From Pseudomonadota bacterium (lineage in GTDB: Bacteria; Pseudomonadota; Gammaproteobacteria; Burkholderiales; Burkholderiaceae_C), in NCBI GenBank assembly GCA_021814605.1, contig JAKAIB010000005.1, positions 1 through 32,020 of the forward strand: DNA of 32,020 bases, in the 5' to 3' direction. The notes under the pieces were generated by a model. It did not search any database. It was not told where the DNA came from and saw nothing but the letters and a program-made list of their open reading frames with translations. The position numbers were made by a program, and so were the translations under genes. Below are positions 1-8,640 of this stretch, piece after piece. How positions within the stretch are numbered: the first letter of the stretch is position 1; the number at the start of each line of letters is the position of its first letter.

Positions 1-2
1 CC

Positions 3-260
3 AACGTCGAGGCGGCGCGGCGCGTGCTCGGCGATCGGGCCGACAAGACCATCCGCGCCTACCGGCTGTATCTGGCCGGATCGGCGATGGGGTTCGAGCA
101 GGGATGGATCTCGCTGTTCCAGATCCTGGGGTCGCGCCCCGACGGTGTGGTCGAGGACCGGTTCGACGCCCACGCCGCGCTGCGTGCCCGGCAGAGCACC
201 TATCCGTTCAACCGCCGCTATATGTATCCGGATCGCAGCTCACCGGATTCCGGCGGCTGA
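3..260 (+). CDS. C-terminal fragment of a cyclopropane-fatty-acyl-phospholipid synthase-like SAM methyltransferase
   Basis: The gene is cut by the left edge of the window, and only its last 85 codons are seen, from the first complete codon to TGA. The segment reading YRLYLAGSAMGFEQGWISLF near the end is typical of the C-terminus of the cyclopropane-fatty-acid synthase family, which uses S-adenosylmethionine to methylenate unsaturated acyl chains of membrane phospholipids. The catalytic domain is outside the window, so membership of the true Cfa group rather than a related SAM methyltransferase cannot be settled. The enolase-like gene begins 43 bases downstream on the same strand, so the two may be co-transcribed. 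Confidence 0.72.
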   Translation, partial: NVEAARRVLGDRADKTIRAYRLYLAGSAMGFEQGWISLFQILGSRPDGVVEDRFDAHAALRARQSTYPFNRRYMYPDRSSPDSGG

Positions 261-303
261 TTCTTCTGGCTTCACAGTCAATTGCCTTGCGTGGGGGAAC
301 TCG

Positions 304-1599
304 ATGATGACTTCGGCTTCACGTCGTTCGATAGCGTTTATCGATGCCATGGAGATCCTCGACTCCAGAGGCAGGCCCACGATCCGGGTCAACGTCATGC
401 TGGATTCCGGCGTGACAGGCTCGGCCGCGGTGCCCAGCGGTGCGTCCCGGGGCAGGCTCGAGGCTCACGAACTGCGCGATGGCGATCTGAAGCGCTACCT
501 TGGTCAAGGCGTACTCAAGGCAGTCGACCATGTGCGCAACGAGATCGCCGTCGATCTGATCGGGCGCGATGCTCGGGAGCAGCCGGCGATCGACCAGCGC
601 CTCATCGAACTCGACGGCACGCCGGACAAGTCGAGGCTTGGCGCCAACGCCATTCTCGGTGTCAGCATGGCGGTCGCACGCGCGGCCGCAGTGGAGTCCG
701 GCGTGCCCCTGTACCGCAATCTGGCGAGCAGCAGCCGGCGCATCATTCCCATGCCCATGTTCAACGTGCTCAACGGCGGGCTGCATGCGCGCAGCAGTGC
801 ATTCGATTTCCAGGAATTCATGCTGGTGCCGGTCGGAGCCCCGAATTTCGCCGAGGCGTTGCGCTACGCTGCGGAGACGTTCCAGGCGTTGGGCAATCTG
901 CTCGCCGCCCTGGGACACTCGACAGCCGTCGGCGACGAAGGCGGATTTGCGCCGCGGATGATGGGTGGGAACGAAGCGGCCTGCGAAACGATCGTCCGTG
1001 CCATCGAGAAGGCAGGCTATCGTCCGGGGGTCGATCTGGCTATCGCGCTCGACCCGGCTGCATCGGGCTTCAGGGTGGACGGCCACTATCGGCTGCACCG
1101 CAGTGGCGATCGCCTGCTCGATACCGCCGGCATGATCGAACTGTTCGAGCGCTGGATTCAGCGATTCCCCATCGTGTCGATTGAAGACGGACTGGCCGAG
1201 GACGATTGGGACGGCTTTGCCGCCATGACGCGCAGGCTCGGCGATCGCATCCAGATCGTCGGCGATGACAATTTCGTGACCAATCCGAGCCTCATCCAGC
1301 GCGGCATCGACCAGAAGAGCGCGAACGCGGCGCTGATCAAGCTGAACCAGATCGGCACGGTCACCGAAACGATCGACGCGGTGCGGCTGTGTCAAAGCGC
1401 CGGATGGCGGACCGTCGTGTCGCACCGCAGCGGCGAAACGGAGGATGCGTTCATCGCAGACTTTGCGGTCGGGGTCGCCGCCGGGCAGATCAAGTCCGGG
1501 GCCTTGTCGCGCAGCGAGCGACTGGCGAAGTACAACCGTCTTCTCGAGATCGAACGGGAGCTCGGCGACGCGGCCGAATTTGTCAATCCTTACCGGTGA
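304..1599 (+). CDS. Divergent enolase (phosphopyruvate hydratase) paralogue
   Basis: This encodes 431 residues, the normal enolase length. Enolase interconverts 2-phosphoglycerate and phosphoenolpyruvate in the cytoplasm. The start is the first of two adjacent ATGs behind a GGGGAA ribosome-binding site. Core residues are kept: GGLHA with the active-site His, QEFM, GDEGG, the metal-binding Asp in ALDPAAS, SIEDG, VGDD, the Lys in LIKLNQIG, SHRSGETED and GQIKSG. Normally conserved positions differ: the N-terminal signature reads SRGRPTIRV instead of SRGNPTVEV, the mobile loop reads GASRG instead of GASTG, and HADN reads HARS. In beta- and gammaproteobacteria the housekeeping eno usually lies by pyrG and ftsB. 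Here it heads an operon with two MutS-like ATPases, so I infer a second, specialised enolase. Catalysis seems possible but is not assured. Confidence 0.9.
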   Translation: MMTSASRRSIAFIDAMEILDSRGRPTIRVNVMLDSGVTGSAAVPSGASRGRLEAHELRDGDLKRYLGQGVLKAVDHVRNEIAVDLIGRDAREQPAIDQRLIELDGTPDKSRLGANAILGVSMAVARAAAVESGVPLYRNLASSSRRIIPMPMFNVLNGGLHARSSAFDFQEFMLVPVGAPNFAEALRYAAETFQALGNLLAALGHSTAVGDEGGFAPRMMGGNEAACETIVRAIEKAGYRPGVDLAIALDPAASGFRVDGHYRLHRSGDRLLDTAGMIELFERWIQRFPIVSIEDGLAEDDWDGFAAMTRRLGDRIQIVGDDNFVTNPSLIQRGIDQKSANAALIKLNQIGTVTETIDAVRLCQSAGWRTVVSHRSGETEDAFIADFAVGVAAGQIKSGALSRSERLAKYNRLLEIERELGDAAEFVNPYR

Positions 1600-1607
1600 C
1601 CGGCGAC

Positions 1608-3242
1608 ATGGAAGCGGATCGACCGTCCAGCCCCGTCCCGGGACGCTTCCACAGCGTCCTGTTCACCTCGCCCGCGATCGAAGCGGCCCAGCAGCGTCCT
1701 GACACGAGCGAGCTGTTCCACGATCTGTTCCTCGACCGGGTTTTCGATGCGGCATACGGTGCGCTGGCGCCGCGCAAACGCTCGCCTTTCGACTACGGCC
1801 GGCAGGACGCCGACGCCGACTGGCGCGACGAGGTCTGGGCCAAGATGCGGGAATTCTTCGCCATGCCGGCGGCCGACGCGGAACTCGCGCGCCAGCGCCA
1901 GGCGGTAGCGCGCGACCTCCGACGCGAGGAGGTCGCGCGCCCCCTGCGCGATTTCCAGACCGAGATGGCCGCGATGCGCGAGAACCTGCGCCGTGTCAAG
2001 CGGGCTTCCGGCCCGATCGAGGGGCAGGGCTGGCTGCTCGGCGCGGCGCGAATCTACTGCGATGCGCTGGAGAAACTGCAGGCGGGACTCGACGCGGCGG
2101 CGCCGCAATCGGACATCCTGCGCATGCTGCGCGCCGATCTCGCCGCCGATCGCGCCGGCCCGGCGCACCAGGCGTTGCGGCAGCGGGTCGCCGAATTGCA
2201 GCGCGATCTCGCTCTGGTGCGGTATGCCGTGCGCATCGAAGGTGACCAGGTCACGGTGCTGCACGATCCGGCCGCAGAGGACTACAGCGCCACCGTCGCC
2301 CGCACCTTTTCCCGCTTCCGCCAGGGCGAGGTCCGCGACTACCGTGTCCAGTTCCCGAGCAAGACGTCGATGAACCACATCGAGGCGCAGATCGTCGACC
2401 GCGTTGCGCTGCTGTATCCCGAGCTGTTTGCCAGGCTCGACCAGTTCGGCCGGCAGGATGCGGAATTTGCCGATGCGCGGTGGCTGCGGCTCGATCGCGA
2501 GCTGCCGTTCTACCTGTCATGGTGGGATTCTCTGCGACGCCTCGCGTCTGCCGGTGTGCAATGCTGTCTTCCCGACCTCGTCGCCGAAGGCGGCTCCATC
2601 GATGTTGCCGATGCCGTCGACCTGGCTCTGGCCGAACAGTCCGCGCGGGCTTCGCAGACGGTGGTGGCCAACGACTTCGCGCTGCGCGGCGCCGAGCGCA
2701 TGATCGTCGTCACCGGACCGAATCACGGGGGCAAGACGACGCTGGCGCGCGTCTTCGGACAGATCCACTACGTCGGCAGTCTCGGCCTCCCCGTTGCCGC
2801 GGCGCGGGCACAACTGCTCCTGCCCGACCGCATCCTCACCCACTTCGAGCGTGCCGAGGACATCACGACCCAGCGCGGAAAGCTGCAGGACGACCTGGTC
2901 CGGATGCATCGCATCCTGGATGCGGCGAGCGCGCGCAGCGTCGTCGTGATGAACGAAGTGTTTTCGTCGACGTCGCTCGACGATGCGCTCTGGCTCGGTC
3001 GGCGGATGATGGAGAAACTCAGGGCGGTGGGCTGCGCCTGCCTCTTCGTGACCTTTCTGGACGAGCTGGCGACCTTCGATGCGAACACCGTGAGCATGGT
3101 CGCGCTGGTGGACCCCGCCGACCCCACGATCCGCACGTACAAGGTCGCCCGCAAGGCCGCCGACGGCAAGGCCTACGCGCAGGCCCTGGCCGAGAAATAC
3201 CGGGTGACGCGGTCATGGCTGGCGCGGAGGATCGACGCATGA
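1608..3242 (+). CDS. MutS-family ATPase, first of a tandem pair
   Basis: A 544-residue protein starting 8 bases after the enolase stop. The C-terminal half is a MutS domain V ATPase: Walker A GPNHGGKTT at about residues 370-378, a Q/signature region around EDITTQRGKLQDDLVRMH, and a Walker B-like strand VVVMNEVFSSTS at about 445-456. The N-terminal half is mostly helical and resembles the lever/clamp part of MutS. There is no recognisable mismatch-binding domain I and no C-terminal Smr nuclease, so canonical mismatch repair is unlikely. The Walker B Asp of MutS (usually DE) is Asn449 here, with the Glu retained. The gene overlaps the next MutS-like gene by ATGA, so they are translationally coupled and the proteins may form a heterodimer (inference). 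Function unknown. Confidence 0.88.
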   Translation: MEADRPSSPVPGRFHSVLFTSPAIEAAQQRPDTSELFHDLFLDRVFDAAYGALAPRKRSPFDYGRQDADADWRDEVWAKMREFFAMPAADAELARQRQAVARDLRREEVARPLRDFQTEMAAMRENLRRVKRASGPIEGQGWLLGAARIYCDALEKLQAGLDAAAPQSDILRMLRADLAADRAGPAHQALRQRVAELQRDLALVRYAVRIEGDQVTVLHDPAAEDYSATVARTFSRFRQGEVRDYRVQFPSKTSMNHIEAQIVDRVALLYPELFARLDQFGRQDAEFADARWLRLDRELPFYLSWWDSLRRLASAGVQCCLPDLVAEGGSIDVADAVDLALAEQSARASQTVVANDFALRGAERMIVVTGPNHGGKTTLARVFGQIHYVGSLGLPVAAARAQLLLPDRILTHFERAEDITTQRGKLQDDLVRMHRILDAASARSVVVMNEVFSSTSLDDALWLGRRMMEKLRAVGCACLFVTFLDELATFDANTVSMVALVDPADPTIRTYKVARKAADGKAYAQALAEKYRVTRSWLARRIDA

Positions 3243-4756
3243 AGCCGCACCTGCTCGCCCCGGCCGACCACGGTGAATCGACCGCGCCGGCGCAATGGGC
3301 CGAGGTGTCGAGCGATCTGGAACTCGACACCTTGTTCGATGCCATGGCCGGAGGCGACGACTACGTGCGCGCGGTCGTCGCACGCGTCATACCACCCGCC
3401 GCCGGCGCCGGCGACGCAACCATCGTCGCCTATCGGCAGGCGGCGCTGCGCGACGCGCTGGCGCATCCGCAGGAACTGCACGACCTGTACGGACTCGTCG
3501 TCGAGGCCATCGAAACCCGCAAGCAGCACTTCTTCGGCTTGGACATGCTCGGCCGGTATGCCAGCTGGACGCTGCGTGCCGCCATCGAGATCCTGCAGGC
3601 GCTGATGACCCATCTGCGGCGCTTGCGCGACCGCGCGGCAGAGGTCGAACCGGCGTTCGCCTCCGAGGCGTTCCGCGATCTGTTCGCGCAGCTGCGGACC
3701 GAACTGGCCGAGGACTGGCTGGCCGAAGCACAGAGCCACTTGGCGACGCTGCGGTTTCGCAACGGCATGGTGTTCGGTGCCGAACTCGGGCCGGGCAACA
3801 GCCCGGTGCGACAAGTCCTGTACGCCGGCGGCGGCGACCGTTCCGGCTGGCTGGCGCGGCTGTTGCACAAGGCGCCGTCCGAGTATTCGTTCCGGCTGCA
3901 CCCGCGCGACGAGGCAGGCGCCCGTGCGCTGTCGGAACTGAGCGACCGCGCCATCAACGAGGTGGCCAATTCGGTCGCGCAGGCTGCCGAGCATGTGTTC
4001 GCCTTCCTCGAAGCACTGCGGACCGAACTGGCGTTCCATCTTGGCTGCGTGCGCCTGCGCGATCGGCTCCAGGCGCTCGGGGTGGCGGTTTGCCTGCCCG
4101 AATTCTCGGCCTCGAACGTGCCGCGCCTGCGTGCTACGGCGCTGCGCGATCCGACATTGGCGCTGACCCTCGGGCGGACGCCCGCCGCCAACGACTTCGA
4201 CGCCAGACATCATCGGCTGCTCGTCGTCACCGGCGCCAATCAGGGCGGCAAGTCGACTTTCCTGCGCTCGCTCGGGCTGGCGCAGATCATGTTGCAGGCC
4301 GGGATGTTCGTTGCGGCGACCACCTACGTCGGCACCCTGTCCACCGGGGTGTTCACGCATTACAAGCGCGAGGAGGATGCCGCCATGCAGGGCGGGAAGC
4401 TGGACGAGGAACTGGTGCGGATGAGCGCCATCGCCGACCACATCCGCCCGGGGGCCGTCTGGCTGTCGAACGAGTCGTTCTCGTCGACCAACGAGCGCGA
4501 GGGGTCACAGCTGCTGCTCGATGTCGTCGAGGCGCTGGGCGAGCGCGGCATCAGCGTCTGGATGGTGACCCATCTGTTCGATGCCGCGCACCGCTTGGCC
4601 GCGACGCGGCGCGACGACGCGCTGTTCCTGCGCGCGCCGCGCGCCGAGGACGGTGCACGCACCTTCCGGCTGGAGACCGGAGAACCGCTGCAGACGAGCT
4701 TCGGCGCCGACCTTTATGCCGACGTGTTCGGCGCCGACACACTGGAACAGGATTGA
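3239..4756 (+). CDS. MutS-family ATPase, second of a tandem pair
   Basis: A 505-residue protein whose ATG overlaps the preceding stop (ATGA). Walker A is GANQGGKST at about residues 332-340 and the Walker B-like strand is VWLSNESFSSTN with Asn411-Glu412. As in its partner, Asn replaces the usual Asp and the same NE-x-FSST pattern follows. The signature-like stretch EEDAAMQGGKLDEELVRM also parallels the upstream gene. Residues 1-330 are helical and Ala/Arg/Leu rich, with no mismatch-recognition domain and no nuclease domain. The two proteins are clearly related but diverged, which argues for an old duplication and a two-subunit ATPase rather than a recent copy. DNA binding is inherited from the family as a hypothesis only. 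Confidence 0.88.
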   Translation: MKPHLLAPADHGESTAPAQWAEVSSDLELDTLFDAMAGGDDYVRAVVARVIPPAAGAGDATIVAYRQAALRDALAHPQELHDLYGLVVEAIETRKQHFFGLDMLGRYASWTLRAAIEILQALMTHLRRLRDRAAEVEPAFASEAFRDLFAQLRTELAEDWLAEAQSHLATLRFRNGMVFGAELGPGNSPVRQVLYAGGGDRSGWLARLLHKAPSEYSFRLHPRDEAGARALSELSDRAINEVANSVAQAAEHVFAFLEALRTELAFHLGCVRLRDRLQALGVAVCLPEFSASNVPRLRATALRDPTLALTLGRTPAANDFDARHHRLLVVTGANQGGKSTFLRSLGLAQIMLQAGMFVAATTYVGTLSTGVFTHYKREEDAAMQGGKLDEELVRMSAIADHIRPGAVWLSNESFSSTNEREGSQLLLDVVEALGERGISVWMVTHLFDAAHRLAATRRDDALFLRAPRAEDGARTFRLETGEPLQTSFGADLYADVFGADTLEQD

Positions 4757-4758
4757 TC

Positions 4759-5598
4759 ATGGACCGCTTTCCAGAGTCCGGCATCGTCGTCGCCGCCCTG
4801 CAGCGGGCGGCGGACTACCTCGTCGCCCGTCAGACGCCCTCCGGGGGGTTCTGCTTCTACCGCTGGGGCGGCATCGAGGAGCCGAACCTGGCCGACACCG
4901 ACCACGCGCTGAGCGCGCTGCAGCGCCTGGATTTGCCGGTGCCGAACGCCGACCGCGTGGCCGCGTTCGCCGATCGATTCCGCGGTTCCGCCCAGCCCGA
5001 CGCGCTGCTGCACCTCGTCGGGATCGACCGCGCGCTGGGTCGCAACCCGGCGGCGGACGCGGCCCTGTGCGGCGTCGTCGCGGCGCTGAGTCCGCCAGCC
5101 TCTCCGCAGGTCGACGGTGGGCCGGTCGACGTGTGGCTGCGGCGCGTCCGGCTGTTTGTCGACCTGCGGCGGCGAGTTGGCGTCGCGTGCGATGGCGAAC
5201 GGCTCCTGGCCGACCTGGAGCGACTGCTGCACGGCGGCGGCTTCGGAACGCCGCCGAATCTGATCGACACCCGTACGGCGCTCGAGATCGCCGACTGCTG
5301 CGGTCGCCCGCTGCGGCGCGACGACATCCGTCAGTTCGTCGACGCCCTCCAGGTGCCGGTGCTGGCGTTCACGTCCACGCTCACGTCGCGCATGGGACGG
5401 CTTGACCTGATCGCCAGCGGTGTCGCGAGCTGCGCGTTGCTCGGTCTCCCGCTTCGTCATCGCGGTGATGCGCTGCGTTTCATTCTCGACTGCCAGTCCG
5501 ACAGCGGCGGGTTCGCCAACGCGCCGGGCGCGCTGCCCGACATCGAGCGGACCGCCGCGGCCATCGACATTGTTCTGGAGTTGACCGCGAACGCCTGA
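4759..5598 (+). CDS. Prenyltransferase/squalene-cyclase-like alpha-toroid protein
   Basis: A 279-residue protein starting 2 bases after the second MutS-like gene and ending the operon. It contains repeats of the terpenoid-cyclase / protein-prenyltransferase alpha-alpha toroid type: an N-terminal QTPSGGFCFYRWGG followed by a DTDHALSALQRL helix, and a C-terminal CQSDSGGFANAPGALPDIE followed by a TAAAIDIVLEL helix. GGF turns followed by a D-x-x-x-T/A-A-x-x-A helix are the hallmark of these repeats. I see no DxDD or DxDDTA cyclase motif and no clear prenyltransferase zinc-ligand set, so an enzymatic role is uncertain and a binding role is as likely. There is no signal peptide. Its tight coupling to the enolase and MutS-like genes suggests a shared pathway. 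Confidence 0.75.
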   Translation: MDRFPESGIVVAALQRAADYLVARQTPSGGFCFYRWGGIEEPNLADTDHALSALQRLDLPVPNADRVAAFADRFRGSAQPDALLHLVGIDRALGRNPAADAALCGVVAALSPPASPQVDGGPVDVWLRRVRLFVDLRRRVGVACDGERLLADLERLLHGGGFGTPPNLIDTRTALEIADCCGRPLRRDDIRQFVDALQVPVLAFTSTLTSRMGRLDLIASGVASCALLGLPLRHRGDALRFILDCQSDSGGFANAPGALPDIERTAAAIDIVLELTANA

Positions 5599-5629
5599 GC
5601 CCATGTCGGGCGTCGCGCCGCTGCAGGGT

Positions 5630-5647
5630 GCCCGGCCGTGGCCGGGC
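5630..5647. terminator. Palindromic hairpin between convergent genes
   Basis: An 8-bp GC-only stem (GCCCGGCC / GGCCGGGC) with a two-base centre lies between the stop of the toroid protein and the stop of the TauE-like gene, which converge here. There is no T-run on either side, so it is a terminator-like hairpin serving both directions rather than a textbook intrinsic terminator. Confidence 0.5.
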
Positions 5648-5661
5648 AATACCGCGCGTCC

Positions 5662-6507
5662 TCAGCGAGCATGCTGGAAGATCTTGATCGCGGACACCAG
5701 CAGGATCAATCCGAGAAGCCCCATGAGCCACTGCGTGGGCAGCAGGCCGACCAGCAATCCGCCGAGGGCTGCCCCGACGACGGAGCCCACGGCCATCCAT
5801 CGGAGCAGACACGATTCTCGGCGCAGCACCGCAAACGCGCTGGATCGGCTGTAGCGCGCAAAGCCCACGATCATGGTGGGCAGGCTGATTGCCAGCGAGA
5901 GGCTTCCGGCGATCTTCACGTCCGGGCCGTAGAGCAAGACGATCGTCGGGATCAGCAATTCACCTCCGGCGACGCCGAGCAGCGCGGCAACGATGCCGAT
6001 CGCGAATCCGGCGATCACTCCGACTGCCACGCGCGTCGCCCCGGCGCCCAGGATTGCTGCACGCGCGCCATGGACGCCGATGATCGCATCGCAGACGATC
6101 AGCAGCGACAATAGGACCAGCAGGGTCATGATGATGCGGTCCAGCCAGACACGCGGCATCTTGATGGCGTGACCTGCCCCCCACCAGGCACCCAGCAAGC
6201 TGCCCGCCAGAAGATTCGCCGCGACATCCCAGTGGACCGCGAGTTGCGTGATGGGAATGGACTTGGTGCGAAACACCAGGGCGGCCATGACCACGGTCAG
6301 ACTCATCGCCTTGTTGAGGACCACGGCATCGAGGGTCGGGAGGCCGAAGACTCCCACCAACACGGGCAGGCGGAATTCCGCTCCGCCCAGGCCGACCAGT
6401 CCGCCGACGGCGCCGATCAGCGCTCCGGCGCTTGCACCGCGGATGCGACAAAGATCCCTGGCCGGCTGTGTGGCCTGACCGGCTACGCGTTGACTCCCGG
6501 TCTCCAT
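5662..6507 (-). CDS. TauE/SafE-family membrane exporter
   Basis: A 281-residue polytopic membrane protein with about eight hydrophobic segments arranged as two halves. The first half contains GALIGAVGGLVGLGGAEFRL and the second GIVAALLGVAGGELLIP, the duplicated glycine-rich motif of the TauE/SafE (DUF81) family, whose members export sulfite, sulfoacetate or related anions across the inner membrane. The ATG is preceded by GAGGA at a suitable distance. It is a single-gene transcription unit with an AT-rich promoter region upstream and a convergent neighbour downstream. The substrate cannot be told from sequence. Confidence 0.88.
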   Translation of the reverse strand: METGSQRVAGQATQPARDLCRIRGASAGALIGAVGGLVGLGGAEFRLPVLVGVFGLPTLDAVVLNKAMSLTVVMAALVFRTKSIPITQLAVHWDVAANLLAGSLLGAWWGAGHAIKMPRVWLDRIIMTLLVLLSLLIVCDAIIGVHGARAAILGAGATRVAVGVIAGFAIGIVAALLGVAGGELLIPTIVLLYGPDVKIAGSLSLAISLPTMIVGFARYSRSSAFAVLRRESCLLRWMAVGSVVGAALGGLLVGLLPTQWLMGLLGLILLVSAIKIFQHAR

Positions 6508-6568
6508 CGCATGTCCTCGATTGTCCCGATGCGGATCTGCCGAATGCCGCGGCGATTTGTGTGCGTCC

Positions 6569-6597
6569 GTTATATTTAATTTACCATATCGATCGGA
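6569..6597 (-). promoter_or_regulatory. AT-rich promoter/operator region of the TauE-like gene
   Basis: A sharply AT-rich island in GC-rich surroundings. Read on the minus strand it contains TATAAC (6574-6569), a good -10 element, about 60 bases before the ATG. No convincing -35 is present at 16-18 bases, which fits an activator-dependent promoter. An imperfect inverted arrangement ATAT...ATAT spans the element and could be an operator. Confidence 0.45.
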
Positions 6598-6672
6598 TGG
6601 TGCGTCGGCAGATGAACCGCATCGGTTCGGAGGTGACGCAATCCTGCTCGAAGCGACGTCCCTCGGGTTGCC

Positions 6673-8640
6673 TCAGACGCTGTCGAGCCTGCGGATGTCC
6701 GCGGCGATGCGGGATACGGAGTCGGCCGGGCACAGCCCGCCTGCGGCGATCGCATGTCGTCTCGCGACGAACGCGGCACCAAGCGCCTGCAGCGCCGCCT
6801 GCCGCCATGCGTCCAGCCGACGTTCGTAGTCGCGCAGCAGCCGTGCGACGCGTTGGTCCAGTCCGCGCTCGCGCATCTCGTGCCGCATGGAGCGAGCCAG
6901 CGCGCCATTGCCCGCGAACGCGACAAGCGGACGGTGCATCCGGAACGGCGGCACTGTGCCGGACGTGTCGATCACCGGGGCGGCCGACGGCAGCGGCAGA
7001 TCATCCGGTATCGTTCCGCCAATGTCCGCCAACGCTGCCCGGACCATTGCGCGCAGATCGCCGAGTTGGCGCGTCGCGGCGACGACAGCCACTCCGGCAC
7101 GCGACCGGACCGAGGCCTCGACCAGGGTCGTGGCGTCGAACTCGTGCGCACGGTTCTCGTTCCAGATCACGGCCGCATTGCGGGCGGATTCCTCGAGCGC
7201 GACGTCCGCCATGTCCGGCAGCTCGGCGAGTTCGGCCGGCGACGCCTGTCGCGCCTGCTCCAGCCGGGCCGACACTTCGGCCGACCGACGTGCCGCTTCG
7301 ATGCGGCGTGGCTCGACGGTCGCCGACTCCCCTTCCGAGGCCGCCAACCGGCGGAGCAACGCCGCCCGCACCGCGTCGCGCAGCAGCGCAACCTTGCGTG
7401 CCAGCGATTCCTCCCCCACCTTCGCCGCGCTGGACAGCAGAGGGCGCAGTTCCCGGTCCATCCACCGTCCGGTCCACTCGCTGCCTGCTGGACGGCTGCT
7501 CACTGGATGGACGGGAAGATCCAGACCGAGCCGATCCACCAGGCGGCGCCGGATGAACTCGAGCGCGTGCGCCCGATCGGCCTCATCCAGCAGATCGGCC
7601 TTGGCAAGCAGCACCTGGACTTTGGCGCCGGTATGCAGCAGCGCATCGATCGCGGCGATGTCGGCGTCGGTCAACGTCGCGGCCGCGTCGATCAGCATCA
7701 GCCCGACGTCGCACCGCGCAATGCATGCCCAGGTTTCGGATGCGGTGGCGGCATCGTCCAGGCCGAGGCCGGGCGTATCCACCAGCGCGATGCCCTCGGC
7801 GAGCAGATCCGCAGGCAGCCGGATCTCCAGATTGCGCACGTGGCGCGCATTGCCGGGGTTCTGCTGGGCGCTGACGAATTCGGCCAGTCGTCCGAGATCG
7901 AACACCTCGGCGATGGCGTCGACGAACTCGACCCGACCGAGCGGCGCCGCGCCGTGGACGATGCGGATGGGCACCTCCGTGACGGGCGTGATCCCGGCGG
8001 GAAGAGGCGTTCCGTCGAGCATTCGGTTGAGCAGCGACGACTTGCCGGCATTGACGCGCCCGAACACGGCGACTTCCAGCCGGGGATCGGCCAGCCGTGC
8101 TTGCAGCACATCGGTCATGCCGCGCAGTCCGGCCAGATCATGAGCCTCGACGATGCGCCGGATCTCGGCCAGCCGGCCCGGCGTATCGCCGACGGGGCCG
8201 ACCGGCAGCGGCCGCGCGGCAAGGAAGGAGTTGGCGCCCTGTGCAAGGTAGGCATCCAGTCGGTCCAGGCACGCCGACAGATCGCTGCTCAACGCGCGCA
8301 GTTCGCGTGCTTCCTCGACGCTCACGTCGTCGTGACGCGCGGGATCGATGTCCGCCACCGCGAGTTGCGCCGCAGTCAACCTCCGGCGGGCAGACAAGAT
8401 CGCACTGACCGTGGCTGGCGCAACGGAGACTCCCAGTCGGTCCAGCGACGTCCGCATGGTGGCGCGCAGATCCCGGACTGCATCCGCAGCCTGGCGTGCC
8501 TGGATCGGCGCCGCGTCGGCGGCGCAGGAGGGGAACAGTCGCTCCCTCGCGTCCGGCCCCAGTCTGTCGATCGCTTCGGTCAGCAGCGCATCGATTCGTT
8601 CCAGCGCGGACAGCAGACGGTGCTGCTGATCGACGTTCAC
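6673..8640 (-). CDS. Dynamin-like GTPase
   Basis: A 655-residue protein. The start chosen is the GTG that overlaps the stop of the MFS gene (GTGA). A helical region of about 185 residues precedes a GTPase domain: G1 GRVNAGKSS at about 194-202, G2 Thr within ITPVTEVP, G3 DTPG at about 287-290, and G4-like AKAD at about 345-348. A long helical region rich in Arg and Ala follows to the C-terminus, as in bacterial dynamin-family proteins, which bind and remodel membranes on GTP hydrolysis. I see no convincing transmembrane helix, so membrane association would be peripheral. G4 is AKAD rather than N/TKxD, a mild deviation that could affect guanine selectivity. It is the last gene of the crcB run. 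Confidence 0.85.
   Translation of the reverse strand: MNVDQQHRLLSALERIDALLTEAIDRLGPDARERLFPSCAADAAPIQARQAADAVRDLRATMRTSLDRLGVSVAPATVSAILSARRRLTAAQLAVADIDPARHDDVSVEEARELRALSSDLSACLDRLDAYLAQGANSFLAARPLPVGPVGDTPGRLAEIRRIVEAHDLAGLRGMTDVLQARLADPRLEVAVFGRVNAGKSSLLNRMLDGTPLPAGITPVTEVPIRIVHGAAPLGRVEFVDAIAEVFDLGRLAEFVSAQQNPGNARHVRNLEIRLPADLLAEGIALVDTPGLGLDDAATASETWACIARCDVGLMLIDAAATLTDADIAAIDALLHTGAKVQVLLAKADLLDEADRAHALEFIRRRLVDRLGLDLPVHPVSSRPAGSEWTGRWMDRELRPLLSSAAKVGEESLARKVALLRDAVRAALLRRLAASEGESATVEPRRIEAARRSAEVSARLEQARQASPAELAELPDMADVALEESARNAAVIWNENRAHEFDATTLVEASVRSRAGVAVVAATRQLGDLRAMVRAALADIGGTIPDDLPLPSAAPVIDTSGTVPPFRMHRPLVAFAGNGALARSMRHEMRERGLDQRVARLLRDYERRLDAWRQAALQALGAAFVARRHAIAAGGLCPADSVSRIAADIRRLDSV

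Noticed and set aside
319-1425. Long minus-strand open frame
   Set aside because: Antisense shadow of the enolase-like gene with no family features.
1608-4756. Canonical mismatch-repair MutS or MutS2
   Set aside because: Both proteins lack the mismatch-recognition domain and the Smr domain and are about 500-545 residues long; only the ATPase part matches.
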